Assembly: GCA_002105175.1 (NCBI GenBank)
Contig: MCGE01000006.1
Location: 186,001-250,000 of the forward strand
Direction: 5' to 3'
DNA from: Absidia repens
Taxonomy: Eukaryota > Mucoromycota > Mucoromycetes > Mucorales > Cunninghamellaceae
Length of the DNA stretch: 64,000 bases
The position numbers were made by a program, and so were the translations under genes. The notes beneath the pieces were generated by a model, which was not told where the DNA came from, searched no databases, and was given only the letters and a program-made list of their open reading frames with translations. This document shows positions 23,855-33,051 of this stretch, piece by piece. Position 1 is the stretch's first letter. The number at the start of each line of letters is the position of its first letter.

Positions 23855-24803
23855 TTATTTGCTGTCGCAGTCATTTTCGCAGACGTCATCGTCGTCGTCA
23901 TTGCTGGTATTGATCACTTTATGTACCATTCCATGTGGAACTGCATACGCTTTGACGTCGAGCTTGTGTAACTTGCTTTGTAGATGTCGCTTCAATCCAT
24001 ATTGGTGAACAAACTTGTGATTGCAACCATCGAAGGGACAATTGAATTTTCTGGCTGGGTCGCTGTTGTATTTAAATCCTGTCAATTGCTCCGTCAAAGT
24101 CAGTTGTGTGGTGTTCGGTTTCTTTGTTGGTGTCAAAGTGGGGTTCCGTTCATTTTCAATCACTGGTGTCTGCCCTTCTTTTTCATCATCATCAACATAA
24201 ACCTTTGTAGTAGACTGACCTCCTTGCTGGTCCTTGTTTTCATTGACCATTGTATTTGATGTTTCCAAAGTACTGCTGGTATTGTTGTCCTCATGTTTCT
24301 ACCCATAACGATAATAATAATAAAAGAATTGAGTATAAAAGAATATCATTATTTTTGTTTCGCTTACTTTGTGTGTCTTTTCATGTTTTAACCAATAGGT
24401 TCGGAAATGGAAGGTCTGATCGCAATTTTCAAAACTACATTGGAAGCGAGACACTGGATTGTGTTTACTCTTCATATGATGTCGTAAGGCCTTTTTCTAA
24501 CACCCACCCCACCCAAAACAATACGTTAGTTATCTATTCATCGTCCTAGTGCATCCTAATGTGATATCTTACCGAAGAGAATGATTTACCGCATCCTTCC
24601 CATTCACAGTTCACTCGCCCCGTCACCAAATGAGATCCTTTCATATGACGAGTCAAAAGCGCCCGACGAAGGAATACCTTGTGACATACTTCACATTCAA
24701 CAGGATGACTTGAATTGACGTGGGTTTGTAGTTCAGACCATTTTGTGAATTTCATGCCACAATCAGTTTCGGTGCAAACATATCGTTGAATCTCTATACA
24801 CAT

Positions 24804-24845
<42 letters not shown>

Positions 24846-25613
24846 GTGAGAAAGGGGCAGGAGTGAAGGTCTAACTTTTTTCATTTCGTTTACCTGAATG
24901 GACGGTATCTTTATGGTACTGTAGTCGAGATTTGTATTCAAAGCTAGCGTCGCAGCCGGGATGGAGGCAAGGATGAGGTTTTTTGTTGGTATGGATACAC
25001 ATGTGGCGTCGTAGTTGATATTTTTTGGTGTAAGCTGCACTGCAATCAGGCCAGTCGCACCGGAAGGATAAAGGTACCTGATGAATTGTTTCCTCATGTC
25101 GCTTTAGGTGGTGTTTGAGATTGAACGTCTGGCCACAAGTGTCGCATTCAAAGGTTCGCGTAGTTTTGGGATCATGGAGTCGACAATGTACCGTCAATTG
25201 ACCGTTTCGACGGTAAGTTTTGCCACAACCAGGAAAAGGACATGCAAAGGGTTTCTATTAAACACACAAATGAATATCATTTAGTAAACGAAAAACTGCC
25301 TTGCTATTTATTTTCCTCGTACAATGATCACCTATAAGTATATACTTACTTCTCCAGTATGACTGCGTATATGATCCGTAAGTTTTGGTTTCTGAGTGTA
25401 TACTTTGTTACAATCTGGATAAGGGCAAGCGTGCATGGTTTTCGATCGTTTCGTTTTTGTGGTGGAAGCTTTCTTGATTAATTTTACTGTGGAGGAGTGG
25501 CTAGAAGACGAAGTAACAGAAGAATCACTGTCATTAACATCATCATCGGCTACATAAGGAGCATCATCGTCTAACTCAACAGGTCTTTTGGCTGGAACCA
25601 CCAAAGTTGGCAT
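23855..25613 (-). CDS. transcription factor IIIA, ten C2H2 fingers, 472 aa
   Basis: Five exons: 25613-25350, 25254-24894, 24793-24573, 24496-24368, 24298-23855; all GT-AG, phases close. Binds the 5S rRNA gene internal promoter and the 5S RNA. Nine contiguous C2H2 fingers occupy about residues 61-323, starting CPYPDCNKVYTQKPKLTDHIRSH, with the mixed spacings and the short finger CEVCHKVF that mark TFIIIA. A tenth finger (CPFDGC...H, from about residue 412) follows an acidic/Thr-rich linker of roughly 88 residues, as in fission yeast TFIIIA, which also has a separated tenth finger. N-terminus is acidic and Ser-rich. Intron 2 contains (AC)n(AT)n microsatellite. Generic C2H2 factor is the alternative, but finger count and layout favour TFIIIA. 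Confidence 0.88.
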
Positions 25614-25983
25614 GTTTGAGATTGTTCAGGGAAGGAGAAACAAAAAAAAAAAAAAAAAGGTGGCTTTATCGAATCATCCAAAAGGAGAAACTTTAAACAC
25701 CGCCACTAATGAAAAAATAAAATGCAGTGATACATCGGATGTCAGCTGATGAATGGTATAACACGGGAGAAACAAGTCAAAACAAAAAATAAAGCATTAT
25801 ATACAAATTTGTTTTTTTTTATTCATATGGTGAATATGTGTATATATAAGACAATAAAAATAAAAATAAGAAGACTAAAGAGAGAGAGAGAAATATGTAC
25901 AGATTGTCAATAGGAGAAAAAAACATTGGGGGGAATATATGTGGGGTGATTTGAGTGGTGGGAGAGAAGAGAGCAGGAGATGC
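25614..25983. promoter_or_regulatory. TFIIIA upstream region / one-finger gene 3' flank
   Basis: About 370 bases between two co-directional minus-strand genes. Contains poly-A (about 25645-25660) and a minus-strand poly(A) signal candidate (TTTATT near 25815) for the upstream gene. No defined promoter motif recognised. Confidence 0.4.
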
Positions 25984-26379
25984 TCATTTGAAAGTACTAC
26001 CACTATTACTACTACCATAAGACATCGATCTTCTTCTAGCACCCTCAAACGCATTTTGAATAGATATCCCAGTAGGCATCCATAAAGGAGGAGACGAGCC
26101 AAGTTGTTGTTGAGACATATCGTTGGGAGGTGAGCCTGCCATAGAAGTAGGCGAGACAGGCACCTGCTGCTGTTGGTGTTGCTGTTGTTGAAGGGCTGTG
26201 AAATTTAAAGGTGTTGGGTAAATGGAAGGCAGCGACGTCGCTCGCTGATGAGGTTGTTGAGGTTGAAGTGCAGCAGTATCAGATAAACGTCGATGATGAA
26301 AAGACGCACAAGCGGAAGTATGAGTTGAGAAAGAGTCGGGTTTTTCAAAGGTGCGTCCACATTTACAACGGAATGGCAT
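25984..26379 (-). CDS. small one-finger (C-x-C...H-x3-C) protein, 131 aa
   Basis: Single uninterrupted frame from the ATG at 26379. The N-terminal 24 residues form one putative zinc finger, C5-x-C7-x12-H20-x3-C24 (RCKCGRTFEKPDSFSTHTSAC). The rest is Gln/Pro/Ser-rich and disordered, with a QQQHQQQQ tract and a basic/serine C-terminus (GARRRSMSYGSS) that looks like a basophilic-kinase (PKA-type) site. I do not recognise an orthologue by name. The compact finger, biased but non-repetitive composition and clean start argue for a real gene. It sits 370 bp upstream of TFIIIA on the same strand, with no evidence of functional linkage. Role unknown; a regulatory or RNA/DNA-binding role would be inference. 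Confidence 0.7.
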   Translation of the reverse strand: MPFRCKCGRTFEKPDSFSTHTSACASFHHRRLSDTAALQPQQPHQRATSLPSIYPTPLNFTALQQQQHQQQQVPVSPTSMAGSPPNDMSQQQLGSSPPLWMPTGISIQNAFEGARRRSMSYGSSNSGSTFK

Positions 26380-26779
26380 TTTTTTTATATATTTTTTATT
26401 TATTTATTTGCTTGGGTAATAAATAAAAAAAGAGAGAGAGGAGGAAGCAAGAAAAAAAAAATAAAGAAAAAAAAAGTTTAAATGCCAACTTCGTGGGAAC
26501 GACTTGAAAATTGAGATGCCTTTTATCAGCCAATTAGATCTTAATATTTCCCTATAGATAAAAGAAAAAAAAAAACTTTTAACATTGGGATGCCGCTGGA
26601 ATGTTGCATAAAAAAATAGAAAGACCGTCTTCTTTTATTGTATTGTAAAAGTACTAAAAACACTATGTCTACACAACTAAAAAATCTAACATTCTAATCT
26701 AATGACCATCGCAACTAAACTAAACTAAATTAAACTAAACTAAAGCAATATCTACATCTACCAGTGACAAGACCAACAT
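26380..26779. promoter_or_regulatory. upstream region of one-finger gene / BTB gene 3' flank
   Basis: A-rich 400-base spacer with AGAGAG and poly-A just upstream of the ATG at 26379. A TTTTATTG block (minus-strand AATAAAA) near 26632-26640 probably ends the tandem-BTB transcript. A short AAACTAAACTAAA array lies at 26715-26745. Confidence 0.4.
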
Positions 26780-28664
26780 TTAACTTGCAGGCAGAAATTC
26801 CCTTTTCAAATTCAATTGTAATCTTGAGCTAATAGTCTCCAAACGCACCGCACAAAGAGTCAGAGTGTTATTGTCCAGCAAATGAAGTCCACATATACCA
26901 CGCAGCAAAATCAATTTGAGCATCCGGCATGGTTGATTGACACATTTCGTACATGGTTCCATGGCATGATGATCTGCCAGTTCCGAAAGCGACGCGATGT
27001 GCTGATCATCCACCGTCAGAGCACACGCATCATCCAAGTAAAGCGTCCTATCTTGAATCCCAGTCGTCGCACCTTTTACCGCCTGATTGATGATATTGAG
27101 TTTGGTTCTATCCGTGTCATTCATTTCCATGGTGATTTGTTGCATCGATCCTCCTTGCTGTTGGATGGAGAATTGGTTTTGATTTTGGGGATAATGGACT
27201 TGTATACATATATCAGCTACTTGAACTAGTAATGCATGTGCCAATCCTTCTCGTTTGTATTGTAGTTGAGTCATATTCCAGTTTTGTTGGACAAAGGACG
27301 TCGCTGTTGTTGATGGTGAGGCAATAGGTGATCTATTTTTCTGTTGTTGCTCTTCTTGCTTTTGTTGTTGTTGTAGTTGTTGTTGTTGTTGTTGTAGCTG
27401 CTGCTGCTGTTTCGTTGGTAAGAGATTGATGATTCTGACATCTTGGAGCAATAAAAGTACTTCGGGACTTCCTTCCTCACCAAAGCCATCAACTGTTTTC
27501 CTTGCTGTCATAAGTTTTTCCACTAGTTGTCGAAACACATAGTATTGAGCGTCTTTGAGGAGGTTTTTTCGATGCATTTCGTCTTTGATATGAATTGTGT
27601 ATCCTCGTAAATGATTGACAATATCGGCAAAATTATCAGGATCCCGATCGATATACACAGGTGCACCTTGTTCCCTACCGCCATGAGGATTGAATAGTGA
27701 ATGCATCAATGGTCCCGTAAAGAAATTGTTTTTTCCATCTATTTGATAAAAAGAAATGATTTTGTTAGTGGGTCTTTGATTTTCCCACAACGTATATGAT
27801 AACCACAGAGTCTTTACCTTTTCGGAGCAAATCCCATGAAAGTCTAAATACACGACCACCCACATTGACAAAGAGGAATTCCTGAAGTGTTTTGTGTAAT
27901 CGCTGTAGGCCATAATACCGAGCATCATTCATCAAGTCTTGGTTTTGTGTATCATTGATAGGCCGCACGTAATAACCACGCAAATGGTGCACAATCAATT
28001 GGAAGATGTCTGCATCACGGTCCACGTACATCACCCGCGTATTGCGTTGATTACGGAAGTAATTGACAAAAAAGTTGTTCGGCCCGTCGCTTTTCAGTGA
28101 TTCCCAGGACAGTCGGAAGGTTTTGCCGCCCACAATCACCGTGAATACAGTTTGATTGATAGGCTCATTCATTATTTGGTCATGTTTTCGCTTTTTCCCC
28201 GCTGAAATTGCTGCTTCTTGGTGATTGAATGGTGTTGATGCTAGGGGCTTCTGTGGTTGCTGTTGTTGAGATGTTGATGTATTTTGCTGTGACATGAGAG
28301 GAGTTGAGTTGGTTGACTGTTTGGGTACCGGCGGTGGTGATGAGGACATGTTGTTATCTGACTGTAGTTGCTGGTGTGGTTGTTGCTGTCGTTGTTGTTG
28401 TTGTTGTGATAGTGTATTCATCGAAGGTCCGGAAGGTGTAGTTGTTGAATCCACAATAGGTGGGTAAGAAGCAGTAGTGGATTGTAGAGGATCAGTCACG
28501 AATTGAAACAAGTCATCAGGTATCTGGTTCCCAAAGAAGAGATCGGCAGGGCCACTACCAGGACTGTTGAAGGTAAATGGATAATTAAATCCAAAAAACT
28601 GTGAAGCATCGTAGTTTTGCTTTGCTGAAGGTGGTTGTTCCTTGGATGGCGAAGATCCAGACAT
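26780..28664 (-). CDS. tandem BTB (KCTD/Whi2-like T1) protein, 601 aa
   Basis: Two exons, 28664-27818 and 27738-26780, phase 1 junction inside the second BTB. The N-terminus (about 1-170) is Gln/Ser/Pro-rich and disordered. Two consecutive T1/KCTD-type BTB folds follow: the first with VGGKTFRLSWESL, NNFFVNYF and VDRDADIFQLIVHHLRGY, the second with NVGGRVFRLSWDLL, NNFFTGPL and IDRDPDNFADIVNHLRGY. A long CAG/CAA-encoded Gln tract (about residue 445) precedes a C-terminal region of unknown fold ending KREFLPAS. The RLSW/NNFF pattern is that of the yeast YDR132C/YLR108C and Whi2 group, linked in yeast to stress and amino-acid signalling. Inferred role: cytosolic oligomeric adaptor. The duplication of the BTB in one chain is visible directly. 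Confidence 0.85.
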
Positions 28665-28967
28665 GTTTTATTATTCAAGGTCAAAAAGCGTCCAGTGCAA
28701 TCTCAAAATTTATGGAGCGTGATCATTATGAGCGGCATTTAAAATATTATCTGTTCTCCACAATGGAAGATGCTCGAAGGAAATATTCAGTTAGAAAGTG
28801 ACTCCAATTTTCTTTTTTCCTGTGTTCTTTTTTCTTTCTTTTCCTTGACTTTTTAACTTTACCTTCGTTCGTCTTATTATTTGGGTTTTACACCGCCTTG
28901 ATTCACCCAACCCACTCACCTCTCATTTATTATACTTATTCATATATTTTTACTTACTTGATCACCA
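28665..28967. promoter_or_regulatory. divergent promoter between BTB gene and TPR-J gene
   Basis: Only 303 bases separate the two divergent ATGs. The right half is strongly pyrimidine-rich on the plus strand (28805-28860), typical of leaders in this window. GAAGGAAATATTCAG near 28774 resembles half of a heat-shock element but the units are out of phase, so I do not call one. Confidence 0.5.
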
Positions 28968-31055
28968 ATGGCTACACCTATGGATGTTGACTCTTCTCCT
29001 TTGTAAGTATATTAACTCGGCTGCGTTTATGCCCATCCGCATCCAATTCTACAGAAATATTTCTAGTTTATTCATTCAATTTTATGTATAGATCTGCCGA
29101 AGATATCAAGGCTCAAGCTAACCAAGAATACAAGGCTGGCAATTACAAAGAAGCTGTCAAACTCTATGGCGATGCTATTCGTGAGTAAACCACCTTCTCT
29201 CCCTTCTTCTAGTACCAAAACATTCAATGATATTTACTTCTTTTCTTCTTTTGAATAGACGCTTCTCCTGATACCTCGACGTATTTCGCCAACCGAGCTG
29301 CTGCATTGACTATGTTGGGTCAATACAAGGAAGCTGCCACCGATTGTCGGCAAGCAACTGAATTGGATCCAAACAATATTAAAGCCATATTACGCGGTGC
29401 CAAATGTCATTTGAACCTGGGTAATTTAGAGGAATCGGGACGATTATACAATATGGCACTATCAATGGACAGTAATGGACAACAAGCGCAGCGGGAATAC
29501 AACATTCTATTACACGTCCAAAATTATCTGACGCAAATGCAGGTGTACATGGATAACAAACAATGGGGATTGGCGCGAAACAGTTTAGACCAGGCGCTCA
29601 AGTTGGTGGATCAGGATAATGTGCCTCAGAAATGGAAGGTCTGGCAAGCCGAATGCGCTCTTAGTGAAAAGAACTATACTGCTGCTAGTCATATTGTCAA
29701 GTAAGTGTGCTATACATAGGAACAAAGGAAGTATTGGGGAAGAGAGATCGACCGATGGCTGATAAGAACTTTTTCTTTCTTGGTAGTTCTCTCGTACGTA
29801 TGGATTCTCAAAACCCTGATGCCCTGCTTCTGCGTGCTCGTGTGTTCTACGGTCAAGGGGACAATGTCAAAGCTGCTGCTCATTGTGTGGAAGCCCTTCG
29901 ATGTGATCCTGATTTCACCAAAGCCAGAACCTTGTTGAAAAAAGCTCGTGCCATTGAAGCCAAGAAAGAAGCTGGGAATGCGGCCTTCAAGTCCAATCAA
30001 TTACAAGAAGCCTATGACGCTTATACTGCTGCTTTGGAAATGGATCCTGAAAACGCCATGATGAATGCCAAGTTATACTCCAATCGTGCTGCTGTCTTAC
30101 AAAAGGTAATTAAAAAAGAAGAGATGAGAGAAAAAGAAAAAGGAACAACTTGGTGAGATGGGTAATGATATTTTATGGGAAAAAAAACAAAAACAAATTA
30201 GGTTGGGAATGTGATGTACAACGATTGAAACGATTTACTAACTTGGGCTTTTTTTTTTTTTTTTAATTAAACCTATTGCCTAGTTGAAAAAATTCGAAAG
30301 TGCTTTACAAGATTGTGACAAAGCATTGGAACTCGATCCTCATTTTACAAAGGTCTTCAGTCGCCGTGCTGCTTGTTATATGGAAACTGAGCAATATGAA
30401 GAAGCAACCAAGGATTATAAACATTTGGTCGAAGTCGATACTAGCAATCGAGGTAAGAAAAAGAAGAAGTTGGGGAAAGATGGGATCGCAGATGGATTTT
30501 TGATTTTTTTCTCACCCTTATCGTTCTTGGCACATTATTATTTATTTAGAGTACCGCAATCTTCTTCGGAAGGCTGAATTGGAACTCAAGAAATCACAAC
30601 GAAAGGACTATTACAAGATTCTTGGAGTATCAAAGGACGCCGGTGAAATCGAAATTAAAAAGGCATACCGAAAAATGGCACTCGTGTATCATCCGGACAA
30701 GAATGCGGGGGATGTCAAGGCAGAAGCGAATTTCAAGGAAGTGGGTGAAGCCTATGCTATTCTCAGTGATTCACAAAAAAAGGCACGCTATGATTCTGGT
30801 GTAGACTTGAATGACGGTGGCATGGATGCTGGCGGCTTTGATGCTGGCGGTGTGGACATCAACGAAATCTTCCAAATGTTTTCCTCTGGCGGTGGTATGG
30901 GTGGTATGGGTGGTATGGGCGGCATGGGCGGAGGTTTTCCTAATGGTTGTATGGGTGATGGATTCCCTGGTGGCGGTATGGGCGGTGGTTTTCCGGGTGG
31001 CGCTGGTGGTCATCGATCTCAGCCTGGCGGATTCTCATCATTCCATTTTGGTTAG
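28968..31055 (+). CDS. TPR and J-domain co-chaperone (DNAJC7/TPR2-like), 519 aa
   Basis: Six exons: 28968-29002, 29092-29180, 29259-29700, 29787-30105, 30284-30452, 30550-31055; phases close. Cytosolic J-protein that links Hsp90/Hsp70 through TPRs and stimulates Hsp70. TPR motifs run from about residue 15 ([20 protein letters not shown]) through 340, in two clusters, including [15 protein letters not shown] and [21 protein letters not shown]. The J domain (about 370-435, [21 protein letters not shown]) has the catalytic HPD at about 399-401. The tail is Gly/Met-rich ([18 protein letters not shown]) and lacks the C-terminal substrate-binding domains of class I/II J-proteins. TPR-then-J order is that of animal DNAJC7. 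Poly(A) signal AATAAA at 31208. Confidence 0.93.
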
Positions 31056-31631
31056 AATAGACAATTACATATTATCATTATTATTTCCCTCTTTATTTTT
31101 CCGCATTATCCATTTATCCTTATCCACACTATTCCTTCTCTCTTGAAGAGACTTAATTCTCATTTTCATTATCCTCATTTTATTCAGCATATCGTTCTAT
31201 TATTAGCAATAAAGCGATCTTTTTTTCAAAAATCAAAAACATCACCGTCTTTTTATTTTTTATTTTTTGTCTGCTTGACGCTTTAAAAGCTGAAAATCGA
31301 ATTCGTTCACCGAAGATCAAAAAGTCGAATGTCAAATCTTTGTTTGCCCATAAACACCCTCTTTTTTATTGTCACACAAAATTAGAACGTGGCAGTGTCG
31401 TACGGATTATATAGAATAAAAGAGGTTGACATAATAATAATAGTGTCTATATTGAAGCACTTTGGGAGATTGATTGGGGCGATTTCATTGTTTAAAATTT
31501 TGTGACCCGAAGAAAAAAAAAAATATATAAAATCCTAGGAAGCCCTTTTCTCCTTTTTTCCTCCTTACCATTTACTGTCACCTCTTTATTTCTATTGCAT
31601 CTTTTTTTTTATATTTTATTTATTTATCATA
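31056..31631. other. intergenic; probable promoter of microprotein gene
   Basis: Left part is the TPR-J gene 3' UTR (AATAAA at 31208). The right part has a TATA-like TATATAAAATCC near 31523 followed by a pyrimidine-rich leader, about 110 bases upstream of the microprotein ATG at 31632. No open frame of note. Confidence 0.5.
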
Positions 31632-31822
31632 ATGTCTGCTCATGTCTTTTCATCTAAGCCCGTCCGTCAAGCCAACGGAGCCTCATGCCAAATTTGTGGC
31701 AGTCAAGTTCATCAAACCAAGGTATATAAATAAAAAAAGGATAATGTCATTCTCCAGCCACACCATATTCACAGGTCTGATTTTTGTTTTCTTAGTATTG
31801 CCCTGTCTCCCCAAGACGATAA
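31632..31822 (+). CDS. 38-aa CCHC zinc-knuckle microprotein
   Basis: Two exons, 31632-31721 and 31796-31822, spliced by a GT-AG intron (GTATAT...TTTTCTTAG) in phase 0. The product is 38 residues. The join completes a perfect CX2CX4HX4C zinc knuckle (CQICGSQVHQTKYC); without splicing the last Cys is lost, which supports the intron. The remainder is a basic/polar N-terminus (VFSSKPVRQANGAS) and a short basic end (SPRR). Zinc knuckles of this spacing bind single-stranded nucleic acid in retroviral Gag and cellular RNA-binding proteins; that function here is inference. A TATA-like box at 31523 and a pyrimidine-rich leader sit in the expected place. I know no named orthologue. The alternative is a chance pattern in a short exon. 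Confidence 0.6.
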
Positions 31823-33051
31823 AGACAATTTTCACCGAAACAACATTGAATTTATGATATCCTGGTTTCTTTTCATACCCCCCTTTTTATACATACATAT
31901 GATTACATAACTCTCTCTTCCCTCCCTATTCATTATGCATTTCATGTTTTTTTTATCCCATTATATACATTTGATTTTAGACTTTTTTTATTAGTTGCAC
32001 TTAGAGTATTTCTTTTTTTTTTTTGTATACAAAAATATATACGTATACTATGATGATTTTTAAACCCAAAATGTTTTTATTTTTAATGATGATCCCTGGG
32101 GCAACAAAATGAGGGTATTTTTTCTACTATTAGTAAACAATCTGATCACCATGATGATTATGATGTTTAATCTGATGAGTAAAGAATTGGTGTACATGCT
32201 TAGCTTCATCCACCAAAAAAAAAAAAATAAACAGGTGCCCCACATCTTCTTTGCTAAATAAAGCAGGTGTCATGCACTTGCGGACTCCGACTCCGCACAC
32301 AAAATTTTCCAATCTGATAGGGGAAAAACTTGCCTTGATTGTGTCATTACAAAAAAAAAAAAAAAAAAAAAAAGGCGGGAAAAACCAAACCTTCTTTTGT
32401 ATATCTGTCAGCTGTCGATATCAAGTGGCTGACCTTTGTCTGATCAATAAAAAAGCACACAAAAGGAAACAGAGTCAACCAAACAAAGAAAAAAAAAAAA
32501 GAAAAAAAAAAAGAATGGCATGGATTGCCATGTGAAATGAACAGATGCTGTAATCATCATGTAACCGTTCAAAAATTGTTGGTGCAACATGAAAAGAATA
32601 TTGAACAAAAATCCCACATGGAAAAACTTTTTTTTTTCTTGGGTTGACTTTTTGCTAAATGCGATCATTATTACTTTTTGACAAGAAAGAGTGTACCATA
32701 ATGATTAAAAATTTTCGGCGGTCCCCGCTTCCCCCTGCACCCTAACACTACCATAAAATTACACACGTGCGACTTGTTATAAAAAAAATCCCACTGTTTA
32801 TCACTTTTTTGTTCAAATGTCAATTACCCTACAAACCATTTATCATATCATGGATTCCGCAACCCACCGGTAACCCGCCTGAACCCATCCCCTGATAAGC
32901 ACATATAAATAAATGAAATTGCATATGGTTGCTTTATTGATATTGTAAAATGTAAATATAATATAAAATAAACTAAAAAAAAAATATATGAATGGGGTTT
33001 TGACTAAACTAGTCAAAAAAGAAAACCATAAAGCATAAAAAACATCTATGT
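31823..33051. other. intergenic, no gene recognised
   Basis: 3' flank of the microprotein gene, then A/T-rich DNA with poly-A near 32350-32372 and TTTATT signals near 32930-32940 (minus strand, about 115 bases past the NOC3 stop). The sequence TCGCACTTGCGGACTCCGACTCCGC-like patch near 32275-32300 is GC-richer but codes for nothing recognisable. Confidence 0.5.

Noticed and set aside
28765..28790. Heat-shock element in the divergent promoter of the TPR-J gene
   Set aside because: GAA and TTC units occur but not in the 5-bp alternating phase needed.
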